This document shows positions 56,901 through 64,000 of a DNA stretch of 64,000 bases, piece by piece (within the stretch, counting starts at the first letter, position 1; every line of letters begins with the position of its first letter). The notes under the pieces are model-generated. The model made no database searches. It saw nothing but the letters and a program-made list of their open reading frames with translations, and was not told where the DNA came from. The position numbers and the translations under genes are program-made. The stretch lies in assembly GCF_003569005.1 (NCBI RefSeq), contig NZ_BCUR01000001.1, forward strand, positions 186,001-250,000, read 5' to 3'. Source of the stretch: Vibrio superstes (GTDB lineage Bacteria; Pseudomonadota; Gammaproteobacteria; Enterobacterales; Vibrionaceae).

Positions 56901-59900
56901 AGAGATAAGCACGGTGACCGACTCTGAGTCATCCATAGGTGAATCGGCCAGTTCGCCCGACAGCACCTTAAAGTTGAGAGGTATATCTTGGTTCTCATCT
57001 ACTGTGGTCGTGATACCCGTTCCAATACCTTGGTCATTGCGGATAACCTCCCACTGATCACCGACCCCTTCAACATCAATGAATGGGAAATCGGCCACAC
57101 CTTTGAGATCAACCACGACCTGACGCGAGTCCAAAACGCGATCGTTAGTCACCTCAACAAGGGTGCCTCCGCCGTTCTGCTCGTCAGCAGGGTTTAGCAC
57201 CATCGCAGTATCGCGAATAATGCCAGTTACAGTGAATTCGAAGTCCACATTACTGTGGATGAAAGGGACGAACTCAACAAACTCCAGCTGATCATACGGG
57301 ATCTCATATACCCCAGGAGAGATCTCAACAATGGCGCTATCACCACTACCAATCCAATTAAGTGTGGCCGGATTGCCATTGCTGTCGACGAGGTTCGATA
57401 CCTGAACAAACAGAGACTCAGAGCCATCCATGTCTTTGGATGCCGTCATATCAATGTGCTGATCGAGTGTAGTCGTCGTATCCTCATCGATAACGATACG
57501 AGTAACAGTCAGGTCGCCTTCATCAGCAACAGGATTAACATTCACAGTAAAGAAGCGCTCTTCTGAGCGAGCCTCTGGCACCTCTGCATTAGGATCACTT
57601 TCTGTTGTGATGGCCACGACTTTAAGTTGCAGTGACCCACTCCAATCTTCGGCTGGTGTGACCGTTACCTTGCCAATGTCGTCAGAAGAGATAATGTAGA
57701 AGCCGTTGGCGTCAGGTGTTTGCTCGACGCCATCAATTAACAGCATCTGGCCGACATCGGAAGTAAAGCTTACCTCATAGGTAATGGTCTCAGAGCCGTC
57801 GGCATCTTGGGTTTGAGCCAGAATTGCAAGGCTCGCTTCTTCGTCCTCACCAATGGTTACCTCATAGTTACCCTCAGATGGCTCCCAAGTAGCGGTATCG
57901 GCAATCGCTTTCACTTCAATGGTCAGGTCGCCGCTCAAAGTCTCGCTCACAGAGCCGTTGCGCACAACTTGGACATCAAACGAGTAGTTGTAGTCTGTCC
58001 CTTCACTGCCTTGATGACGCGCAGGTACAAAGAACAGGTTCTCTACCGACCAGTTCTCGTTATCCGCTGTGGAGGTGTCAAGAAGCGCCTTAGATAGCAC
58101 TACCTCACCGCCATTGACTGGCAACAGAATGTAATTCGTACCATCGAAGTAATAGAAGTCACCCTCTGCAGGGTCGACATTCTTGATGGTGATATCGCCC
58201 AGTTCTTCGTTGTTATCAAAGTCGCCAGTATTCACGCCGATGTTCACCTTGATAGGTGCATCGCCTGCTGGAATATTATCTTGTGGGTTGGTATCCCCAT
58301 CGGTGATAGTGCGGCCAGCATCCTCACTGCCACTCGCCTCTGATAGGGTGATCTGAGAGGTAATATCATCAACTGTGATGGTGATAGGTTTGGTATCGGT
58401 ATCGTCATCGCTATCGGTTGCGGTTACGCTAACATCGAGACTAACGGACTCACCGTTTTGCTGCACATCATCGGCTGCGGTAAAGCGGATACGGCCATCC
58501 GGATGCACCTCAAGTACACCCATCAATAGGCTTGGGTCGACTGGACTCGCTGGATCACTGCCATCGCTATATAGATTAAAGCTTTGGAAGCCACCATCAG
58601 GGTCGATAGTTAGGTTGGTCGCACCGATAGTTATCTGAGTAAGCAGACCATCATCAGCGCCATCGGTATCTTGTCCACTCTGACGCAGAACATTGATGCT
58701 CGCTTGGTCATCCCCCTCTACCACAGAGATAGATTTACTCACTACCTCAGGCACATCATCCACGACATTCACAACTAGATTCTTAGTCGCTGAATCATCG
58801 CCATCCATGTCTTGTACGAATACTGGCAGGTTGATGCTTAGGGTATCCGCTGCATCTGCAATTGGATGGTCGATAGCTCGGATAAGCTCAAAATCAAACT
58901 TACCGAAGTCTGAACTGGTTAGGTCGTTGTTGATCTGGATAGAAAGGATATCCAACTGCTGACCATTGACGTTCGCCACGCCCATATAGCCACCAGCAAC
59001 CGTGATAAAGGTAATCGCCACACCTTGATAGGTCAGCGGGAAAACCTGTGTCTGATTGCCGTTATCGACATAACTTGCAGTGATGTTATTCACGTCTACG
59101 TAGAACGCCTCAACATCATCAGTCCCTTTCAAGAAGGTCACTGTGGAGTTGCCACTTTCTTGGGTTCCGTCTGGATCATTACCACCCTGGATAGGAGGAA
59201 CATCAGGCTGTTCTTGATCGATATTGCTCTCTTCAAGAGTGACTACTGGTACCGCATCAACCTCTGGGTCACGACCATCATCAATACGGATGTTCACATT
59301 CGCCGAGGTGATGTCACCATCACTATCTGTTGCGTCTACGGTTAGGCTTAAGTCATTAAAATCAGACGCATTGTTGTCTTGTTCAAGTGCCTGAACCTGT
59401 TCAATGGTATAGGTTCCATCTAGATTGACGGTAGCGATAAGAACGACATTACTTGGTTCGCCCGCGATATGTACCGTCAAGGTTGTACCATCGGCGCTCA
59501 GCAGCAGCTCAATACCTTGGTTGTTACTCACAAGGCTGGTCCAAGCCGGATCGGTAAGCACGCTTTGATTGAAACGTACTGTAGAAACCGCATCGATACC
59601 CTTAACCAAATCCACTGCGCCACTGACAGGATCAGCATTCACATCAAGGATGACGTTCTCATCCACGACCTCATTTTGATCTGTGGAGTTCGGGTCTGTA
59701 CCATCAGTGATGACAAGGCTGATGTCCTTGGTCACGGTATCATTATCAGTATCGGTTGCCTCTACGGTCACGCCCAAGCGATTGGTATCGTCGGATGCAA
59801 ACTGATCCAGTGGCAGTTTCTGCTCAAAACTAAAGTTGCCATCAATGTCGATGCTGCCCACTAAGACAACATCTTCATTGGCATCATCGGTCACTAAGGT

Positions 59901-62900
59901 GATGGTCTGACCATCTGCGCTGATGACCACCTTAGTGTCCATACCGTTAGAGGTCAGTGCGTCCCACACCGTTTGTTGAGTTGCAGTGAGTGAGAACACT
60001 ACAGAATCGATAGCATCGACACCTGCAGTCAAGCCCACATTACCGGTGATCGGGAAGTCGACCGCGCCAATGATATTGTCTTCATTCCAAGCAAGTTCTA
60101 TATCGTCATTGGTAAAGGTGAGGTCTTCACCATCGTTGATGCGAACCCTAGCGCTAGCTCTCGTAATGTCCCCATCGGTATCTTCAAGCTGGACACGGAA
60201 CGACAGGTCTACCCTGTCGTTATTGTTGGTTTGATCGATAGCCTGAAGCTGCTCAACGGTGTAAGTGCCGTCAAAGTTACCGTCTCCGTCTACATTTAGG
60301 CGAACGGTCAATACTGGGGTGTTTGGCGCCTCATCCAGAGACAAGGTAATCAATGTGCCATTTTCAGTAATGGTGAACGAAGTGTCCTTTCCATTACTGG
60401 TGATGGCATTCAAGTTGTTGGTCTGGCCATTGGTTAGATTGAAACCAAAGCTTTCCAGCGCATCACTACCATCGGTCAGTCTCATATCGCCCGTGATTGG
60501 TAGATTTGCAGTACCAATATCATCATCACTGAAGGTAACACGGCGATTACTCAGACCAATGTTCGCACCATCCTCTACCTGTAGAGAAATACTATTGGTG
60601 GTCACATCGCCATCGCCATCGGTTGCAACGACATTGGTGGCAAGTCTGGAGATATCATCATTGGCTGTCTGGTCAATAGACTCGAACTGCTCGATCACAT
60701 AGTTACCGTCGATATCCATGGACAGGGATAGAACCTGGGTGCCGTCGGCTAGTTCAAGTACCAGTGAACGCTCACCCTCTACTAAGGTTGTCGCCTCTCC
60801 ATTACTGGTAATCGCCTCCCAAGCAGCGCGTTGATCAGCCGTCAATTCAAATTCAAGGCTTGCTAACTCATCAGGGCTGAGGGTCAGTCCAATATCGCCG
60901 GTAATTGGCTGAGAAACAGTGCCAACATCATTTTCATTCCAGCTTTCGACCTGATCCGTTGTCTGGATATCCGTACCATCATCAATGGTCACTGTGATAC
61001 TTGAATTAGTGATGTCCCCATCGGTATCGGTGAAGATTACACCTACACTGAGATTGGATTGGTCCGTGCCACTGTTGTCTTGGTCGACGGCGATAAACTG
61101 CTCGAGTTTAAAGGTACCATCTATGTTTAGAGTCAATTGAAGCGCGATTGCGCCGTTATAGCGAACTACTAGTGACTGGTCGTTTTGCTCAAAGACCGTT
61201 GCTTCGCCATTAACGGTTATGCCCTGCCAAGCAGTAAGTTGGTCGGAAGATAGGTCAATCACTGCTGTAGCGATGGCGTCACTACCTTGATAGTTGAGAT
61301 CACCCTCATACTGATAACCCAATTGGCCTATCTCATCTTCGCTCCAGGACACATCGGCTGGATCGGTTGTTATGACAGTACCGTCAGTAATCGTAATATC
61401 AATATTAGAAGGTGGGCGGTTTGTAATAGGATCAACATTGTCATCGCCATCGGTGTCTTCAACAACAACGTCAAACACTAAATTAACTTGATCGGTATTG
61501 TCTTGATCTATTGGTAATGTCTGATTGATGCTGTAGGAGCCGTCGCTACCAAGCGTAACCACTAGCACATCTTGACCCGATTGACTGACAATTATCTGCG
61601 TGTCTGAAACTGACACTTCGGTTGCTTGGTCGTTACTGGTTAAGTTCTCTAGTGCACTGAGTTGATCTGCAGTCAGTTCAAATCGAATACTCGCGATATC
61701 ATCACTACCAACCGTCAAGTTCAGGTCTGAAAATATCGGGAATATCGAACTTAAATCGTCTTCACTCCATACCTGAGAGTCGCTTTCTATCGTCGGATCA
61801 TCACCGTCAGAAATAGTCAGTGCAATAATCCCCTCAACAGGGCCACTGGTCATATCACTGTCATCGACCAGCACAGGAATGTCTAACAACAAGGTTTCCA
61901 GTGTTTCATGATCTAGTGCTTGATACTGAGTGACTCGATAATTCCCCTCTAGACCAAGAATCTCGACCTCTAATACCTTGTTTAATGGATCGCTACCTAT
62001 GTAGACCGTGAGCAATGTATTACCGTTCGACAGTACTAATGTGGTTTCTTGATCGTTGCTAACTAAACCAGTCCATTCGATTGCGTTGAGCACCTCGGGG
62101 TCTATTTCTACAGATTCGACCTCATCGGTACCAACAACAATATCAAAGCTTTCATAGAAACTCTGCTCTCCGGAGATCTCAACAATATCAATCATACCGT
62201 CGATGACAATAGGGTCCGCTCCATCAAAGATATTTAGCTTGAGTGAACCGATATCAAAATCACCGTCCGTATCGGTAACTACAACACCTACCTCAAGTGA
62301 TAAGGGCCCATCTAGCGGTTGGTCAACGGCATCACTTTCAGTAATGGTGTAACTACCATCAGAATTTATTTTAACGTTTAAAACAACTTGCGATGTATCG
62401 CCTGATTTATAAACCGTAACCTCATTGGACGTGATGATTAGATCTGTCTCTTGCCCATCACTCGTTATTGAATTCCAAGGTGAATCTATTGGAATCGGCG
62501 CAAGCTCAACGCTGTCAATATTATCAACGCCTTGCGTAATGGTCATAGTGCCTGTAAAGCTTGAACCATCTGTCACTTCGACAAAGTTCACTATTGAGTC
62601 TGAAATTTGAGGATCGGCGCCGTCTGTGATTTTGAGGATAATATCAGCGGTAGCAGTATCGTCATCAAAATCGGTCGCAATCACACCAGCCACCAGCTCA
62701 TTAATATTGGAGAGCACATCCTGATCGAGTGGCAGATTTTGCGTTAGGGTGAAGGTTCCATCAGAATTGATGACTAACTCTAACGCAACCGCATTGGAAT
62801 CACTTGCGAGCGCTACTGTGATGGTATTGCTAGCGACGGTGACTGTTGTCGCTGCATCGTTGCTGGTTAAAGCGCTCCAAGTGGCATCAGTGGCAACGGC

Positions 62901-64000
62901 AGGGTCAAACTCATAGCTCTCAATGGAATCACTATTTGGCGTAAATACGATAGCGCCGTTAGTAACTGTCGGCAGTCCCTCTTCCTTAATATTAACGTTG
63001 GCATCGGCGCCAGTTGGTGGAATGGCATCGTTAATGGTGATGTTAATATTGGCTGTGCCAGAGTCACCATCGGTATCCTTAGCAAGTACAGGCAGCACTA
63101 GGTCGTTGATGTCGGTGCCATCCGCCTGCTCTATCGGTCTGTGCTGGGTAATGTCGTAATTGCCATCGTTATCGATAGTGACGGTCAATACAGGAGCTTC
63201 GGAGTCATTTGCCGTGACGGTTAGCGTCTTGCCGTCATCAGAAAGCTCGACAGTTACCGACTCGCCCTCACTCATTAATCCAGTCCAGGCGCTATCTGCT
63301 AGTACCGCAGGATCAAACTCTATGCTTTGAATATCATCACTGCCAGCAGTGAAAGAGATCGTACCGTCTGCTGTAACCTCACCCGTGGTTTCGGTCCACT
63401 CCACATCACTATCTACACCCGATGGGTCATCGCCATCAGTTACGTTCACCGTGATAGTGGCTGAGGTTGTATCTAGGTCACTGTCGGTCACATCTACTGG
63501 AATCAGCAATTTATTTAGATTGCTGACGACGTCTTGGTCTAGAGGCTCACGCAGGTCGATGGTGTAGGTACCATCGATATTTACAATCACCTGCATCACG
63601 ATAGTGCCGTCTTCAAGTGAGACAGTTAGCGTGTCATTGATGCCGGTTTGATTAGTAGAAGACAAGACAACATCGGTGTCCTCACCATTGCTCGTTAAGC
63701 CTAGCCATGGGCTTGCCATATCAAGCACTGAGTTATTGATAGCAATTGAGGTAACCGCATCACTGCCCTCGGTCAGCGCTAGATCGCCTTCAAACGGCTG
63801 CTTTGTCAGGTCGCCAATATCATTTTCGAAGATATCTGCAACATCATTGGTCAGGCTTGGATCGCTGCCATCGTCAACGCCAAAGCTGATGCCAGTGCGA
63901 GTCTCATCACCGTCGGTATCGGTGATCACAACACCAACATCAAGAACGAGTTCATCAGGATTGATTGGGTCATCGTCATCTTGATCGATGGCTGCAAACT
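50970..64000 (-). CDS. Giant RTX/T1SS-143 repeat adhesin, partial at N-terminus
   Basis: More than 4,340 residues without interruption; the gene enters from beyond 64000, and the ATG at 63929 is internal. From the window edge to about 58370 there are about twelve T1SS-143-type repeats, each ending like VTDTDGDxxxxxxxITI-DG. From about 58370 to 53905 come larger cadherin/Ig-like modules of the EDE..DxDGSE type. From about 53905 to 51880 are five repeats of about 130 residues starting NDxP. The C-terminus carries RTX nonapeptides ([20 protein letters not shown]) near 51300-51412 and a VCA0849-class type I secretion tail. It is an acidic Ca2+-dependent surface protein, likely for attachment or biofilm, exported by a TolC-type system not in this window. 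Confidence 0.9.
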   Translation of the reverse strand, partial: FAAIDQDDDDPINPDELVLDVGVVITDTDGDETRTGISFGVDDGSDPSLTNDVADIFENDIGDLTKQPFEGDLALTEGSDAVTSIAINNSVLDMASPWLGLTSNGEDTDVVLSSTNQTGINDTLTVSLEDGTIVMQVIVNIDGTYTIDLREPLDQDVVSNLNKLLIPVDVTDSDLDTTSATITVNVTDGDDPSGVDSDVEWTETTGEVTADGTISFTAGSDDIQSIEFDPAVLADSAWTGLMSEGESVTVELSDDGKTLTVTANDSEAPVLTVTIDNDGNYDITQHRPIEQADGTDINDLVLPVLAKDTDGDSGTANINITINDAIPPTGADANVNIKEEGLPTVTNGAIVFTPNSDSIESYEFDPAVATDATWSALTSNDAATTVTVASNTITVALASDSNAVALELVINSDGTFTLTQNLPLDQDVLSNINELVAGVIATDFDDDTATADIILKITDGADPQISDSIVNFVEVTDGSSFTGTMTITQGVDNIDSVELAPIPIDSPWNSITSDGQETDLIITSNEVTVYKSGDTSQVVLNVKINSDGSYTITESDAVDQPLDGPLSLEVGVVVTDTDGDFDIGSLKLNIFDGADPIVIDGMIDIVEISGEQSFYESFDIVVGTDEVESVEIDPEVLNAIEWTGLVSNDQETTLVLSNGNTLLTVYIGSDPLNKVLEVEILGLEGNYRVTQYQALDHETLETLLLDIPVLVDDSDMTSGPVEGIIALTISDGDDPTIESDSQVWSEDDLSSIFPIFSDLNLTVGSDDIASIRFELTADQLSALENLTSNDQATEVSVSDTQIIVSQSGQDVLVVTLGSDGSYSINQTLPIDQDNTDQVNLVFDVVVEDTDGDDNVDPITNRPPSNIDITITDGTVITTDPADVSWSEDEIGQLGYQYEGDLNYQGSDAIATAVIDLSSDQLTAWQGITVNGEATVFEQNDQSLVVRYNGAIALQLTLNIDGTFKLEQFIAVDQDNSGTDQSNLSVGVIFTDTDGDITNSSITVTIDDGTDIQTTDQVESWNENDVGTVSQPITGDIGLTLSPDELASLEFELTADQRAAWEAITSNGEATTLVEGERSLVLELADGTQVLSLSMDIDGNYVIEQFESIDQTANDDISRLATNVVATDGDGDVTTNSISLQVEDGANIGLSNRRVTFSDDDIGTANLPITGDMRLTDGSDALESFGFNLTNGQTNNLNAITSNGKDTSFTITENGTLITLSLDEAPNTPVLTVRLNVDGDGNFDGTYTVEQLQAIDQTNNNDRVDLSFRVQLEDTDGDITRASARVRINDGEDLTFTNDDIELAWNEDNIIGAVDFPITGNVGLTAGVDAIDSVVFSLTATQQTVWDALTSNGMDTKVVISADGQTITLVTDDANEDVVLVGSIDIDGNFSFEQKLPLDQFASDDTNRLGVTVEATDTDNDTVTKDISLVITDGTDPNSTDQNEVVDENVILDVNADPVSGAVDLVKGIDAVSTVRFNQSVLTDPAWTSLVSNNQGIELLLSADGTTLTVHIAGEPSNVVLIATVNLDGTYTIEQVQALEQDNNASDFNDLSLTVDATDSDGDITSANVNIRIDDGRDPEVDAVPVVTLEESNIDQEQPDVPPIQGGNDPDGTQESGNSTVTFLKGTDDVEAFYVDVNNITASYVDNGNQTQVFPLTYQGVAITFITVAGGYMGVANVNGQQLDILSIQINNDLTSSDFGKFDFELIRAIDHPIADAADTLSINLPVFVQDMDGDDSATKNLVVNVVDDVPEVVSKSISVVEGDDQASINVLRQSGQDTDGADDGLLTQITIGATNLTIDPDGGFQSFNLYSDGSDPASPVDPSLLMGVLEVHPDGRIRFTAADDVQQNGESVSLDVSVTATDSDDDTDTKPITITVDDITSQITLSEASGSEDAGRTITDGDTNPQDNIPAGDAPIKVNIGVNTGDFDNNEELGDITIKNVDPAEGDFYYFDGTNYILLPVNGGEVVLSKALLDTSTADNENWSVENLFFVPARHQGSEGTDYNYSFDVQVVRNGSVSETLSGDLTIEVKAIADTATWEPSEGNYEVTIGEDEEASLAILAQTQDADGSETITYEVSFTSDVGQMLLIDGVEQTPDANGFYIISSDDIGKVTVTPAEDWSGSLQLKVVAITTESDPNAEVPEARSEERFFTVNVNPVADEGDLTVTRIVIDEDTTTTLDQHIDMTASKDMDGSESLFVQVSNLVDSNGNPATLNWIGSGDSAIVEISPGVYEIPYDQLEFVEFVPFIHSNVDFEFTVTGIIRDTAMVLNPADEQNGGGTLVEVTNDRVLDSRQVVVDLKGVADFPFIDVEGVGDQWEVIRNDQGIGTGITTTVDENQDIPLNFKVLSGELADSPMDDSESVTVLISNIPEGVELIDEENNAIDLVFVGYDDNGQPIYQANLTEAGIDSGIIVRPVESSTENIELNVTIVITENDGDTEIFEGNIEIKVKPVIDAEITYTGRAEGNEDEFITINWQPTGSDFPDADEQILLLRLEGVPEGSIIRVDGDEFTPFFDSAKGDWIVEIGLEEVLDGNGDVIRNSGLLKLLAGETVLEIKPPEDDSSNFELTATLEITEKDYELTQGEDPNEGIALKEITGTIDVIVNPVVESDATIGIFNQDNLGTPLTEISADADGRISFTINNNNNEDGRYSVNMEDLDISDNEAIPVDEPSEIVEDLVIDFNTTDQAILDQLIVLGAVNNGDGTWVITDENSFEILAPNGLVIPGDGDTNFSELTVTFVARVYDRGDEDEGNGPRVFKETDVTITFPETVNGNDTIAAEIIANTDADDIVLGVEDQGNIDLGSQILSKGIIQAQNFDGVVDELSIVFKTSDLPAGFVIRGADFDYVNGEYIYLAQVNADGSISGTDQLFLVAPDDYAGDVVLKFTAVTTDTESGDEKSFELEVPIAISPEVESRQNIDVTVVGTSGLNDDLLPVNPLDTSDTEVYQPDIAYEDGLIHLDLSVTSTDRDSNDNRGVETVQSITISVTDPTEGWLVDPDGNLVTSMTLTYDSGNPTALDDFLKDVQFQPAEHFPEGDGDNTVSLTVSGTITDKTIFDETDGYIKGPDEDPGKPFSGEVSFEIIPVLDPIVVTGGDRSNRIVITGDEDTEISLNQVNGDPFKVSLVDQDGSEEFISIRLSGVPEGFLVKSLNEDGADGFVIKNNGNGFWTIQLNDPSATSISFDNIEITPAENFSGTVDIGIIVFTQEKLLGVPTEHNAEFSLVVNPVGDEVDNDIVDSVEGTENEDIDILLNAYIVDNDYSLPGNGAGTGYTENAPEILRITVEGVPDGGEIKLADGTLFTDNGNGTWTLNVDAQELDKLVFNPGDNNSSNWDPAQLTIKVQSVDKNFNGNEFLGPEVVQVVDVTIEEVNDQPVFGGVNDLVALEDNEYNITNLSISDPDTADDPTSIYTFTITVDSGLLNFGPDAEANFGITLAPNTPSTSITVTGTVDQINAALADGVRFNPEANFNGDVNVDITVNDGGNLGIVGEPNDNSGSFVIDVEPENDQPLIDPITDTTVSEEGSVDITDIVISDVDTVDDPTAPYTVTISVPSGIGSFSFIGDPVSFGVVISGVGTQSVTIDGTVDQVNNFLASGVTFTPAPDYNGTATVTVEVDDNGNLGVVGEPNTNQTTFEVEVTPTNDTPELAGISNRNVDEDNTLSITDLQISDVDESNDPTADYVLTIATDANGDFDFSQVSKDAFLGTIDITDGQVVLTGTIGDINTLLSSGLLFTPDANYQGDVTVTVTVDDQGNFGAPDEPETASDDFVITVDPVNDTPEIADILTQDGLEDADTLITDIQVSDVDEGDDPTAIYNVTVGVDSGLLNFLSDVETDFGITIETATLPAGSIEISGTIADINNALANGINFTPETDSFGTVTATVTVNDNGNFSGGEEIATKQFDIEVSAVNDEPVNTAPAEITVEEGGSVKVEGIQVSDVDYTGANAGDDIEVVLNVDVGTINIVTSNGSVTITANSTNSVTLKGPIDQVNAVLAEADAADGVFYSNPQGTDSAELTVTTNDNGVFDEGGTNGQDQDTIEIKITPVANAPTLTIDSANQRSLNTIISDAALASRGIPLVGLMAALSDASETLTIEVRGLDSTLTVLSTSGGVTQGSDPGTWILDSEALMDATVVVVDPLVIPGVGQLGFDVVAVSTESDPSLTAESATVSYSVTVSADGDELDASGALEASVVVDGDQASTLRGSDFDDELIGGDGDDILIGGLGNDILTGGEGADLFVWELLDDGVEDVITDFNLSDGDSIDLTSILEELATIDDVDVLLAALDSDELKASVVENTDDVQIEVASDTETQSILVKGLNTQLDYGGDLNKDLLTTMFDNQVFKHGGDS
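51300..51412 (-). repeat. RTX nonapeptide segment of the adhesin
   Basis: Codons for [20 protein letters not shown] and [16 protein letters not shown], three tandem GGxGxDxUx turns that bind Ca2+ outside the cell and drive folding after secretion. The export signal follows within the last 130 residues. Confidence 0.85.

Noticed and set aside
63929..63931. ATG 63929 as the real start of the adhesin
   Set aside because: The frame stays open to 64000 and encodes the end of another repeat ([20 protein letters not shown]), so the start lies outside.
51127..63984. Many plus-strand reading frames opposite the giant adhesin
   Set aside because: They lack ribosome sites and family features and exist because the repetitive acidic coding strand has few stops in its complement.
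50970..64000. Repeat array suggesting CRISPR
   Set aside because: The repeats are in-frame protein repeats of hundreds of bases, not short direct repeats with spacers, and no cas gene is present.

Overview
The window reads as a piece of a Vibrio-type gammaproteobacterial genome, most likely the smaller chromosome. The basis is gene content remembered from the genus (kbl-tdh, ammonia-dependent nadE beside a NadD-like gene, pyrC, glpK, glgC, a BCCT carrier, a VCA0849-type RTX adhesin), the codon style, and a short interspersed repeat beginning ATACCAATCACA that I associate with vibrios. No database was consulted. No tRNA, rRNA, CRISPR array or intact prophage is visible.

Layout. Positions 1-5061 (minus strand) hold the N-terminal part of an MrpA/MnhA-like antiporter subunit cut by the window edge, then an operon of two spondin-domain secreted proteins followed by a response regulator and a sensor kinase. 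Positions 5163-11838 carry a DUF1272 protein, a DMT permease, kbl-tdh (threonine to glycine plus acetyl-CoA), a LysR regulator, a 6-phospho-beta-glucosidase and a deleted IS3-type remnant. Positions 11842-15528 hold a compact three-gene operon: a TackOD1-like zinc-ribbon protein with a degenerate GGDEF-like end, a membrane family-2 glycosyltransferase and an HlyD-type membrane fusion protein. It looks like an exopolysaccharide synthesis and export module and is my best candidate for an undescribed system.

Positions 15719-31629 are mostly housekeeping and stress genes: YbjQ and an ion channel, NUDIX, a lipoprotein, OsmC, a cold-shock protein with a long leader, YaeQ, a second potassium channel coupled to an AI-2E transporter, an amino-acid permease with an acetamidase/formamidase, PpiC, TetR, YfcZ/YiiS, an acyltransferase, a NadD-like gene diverging from nadE, a MOSC protein and pyrC behind a good PurR box. 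Positions 31839-46603 carry an SGNH esterase, a polyamine-type ABC transporter, a BCCT carrier, a small repetitive secreted protein, an EamA/LysR divergent pair, glpK and glgC diverging, a DUF3024 protein and an orphan PstS behind a three-half-site Pho box.

The last part contains a complete 162-bp inverted-repeat element, a MaoC hydratase, a Lon-family protease coupled to a methyltransferase, and from 50970 to beyond the window edge more than 4,300 codons of a type I-secreted repeat adhesin read on the minus strand. Its C-terminal secretion signal is present; its N-terminus lies outside.
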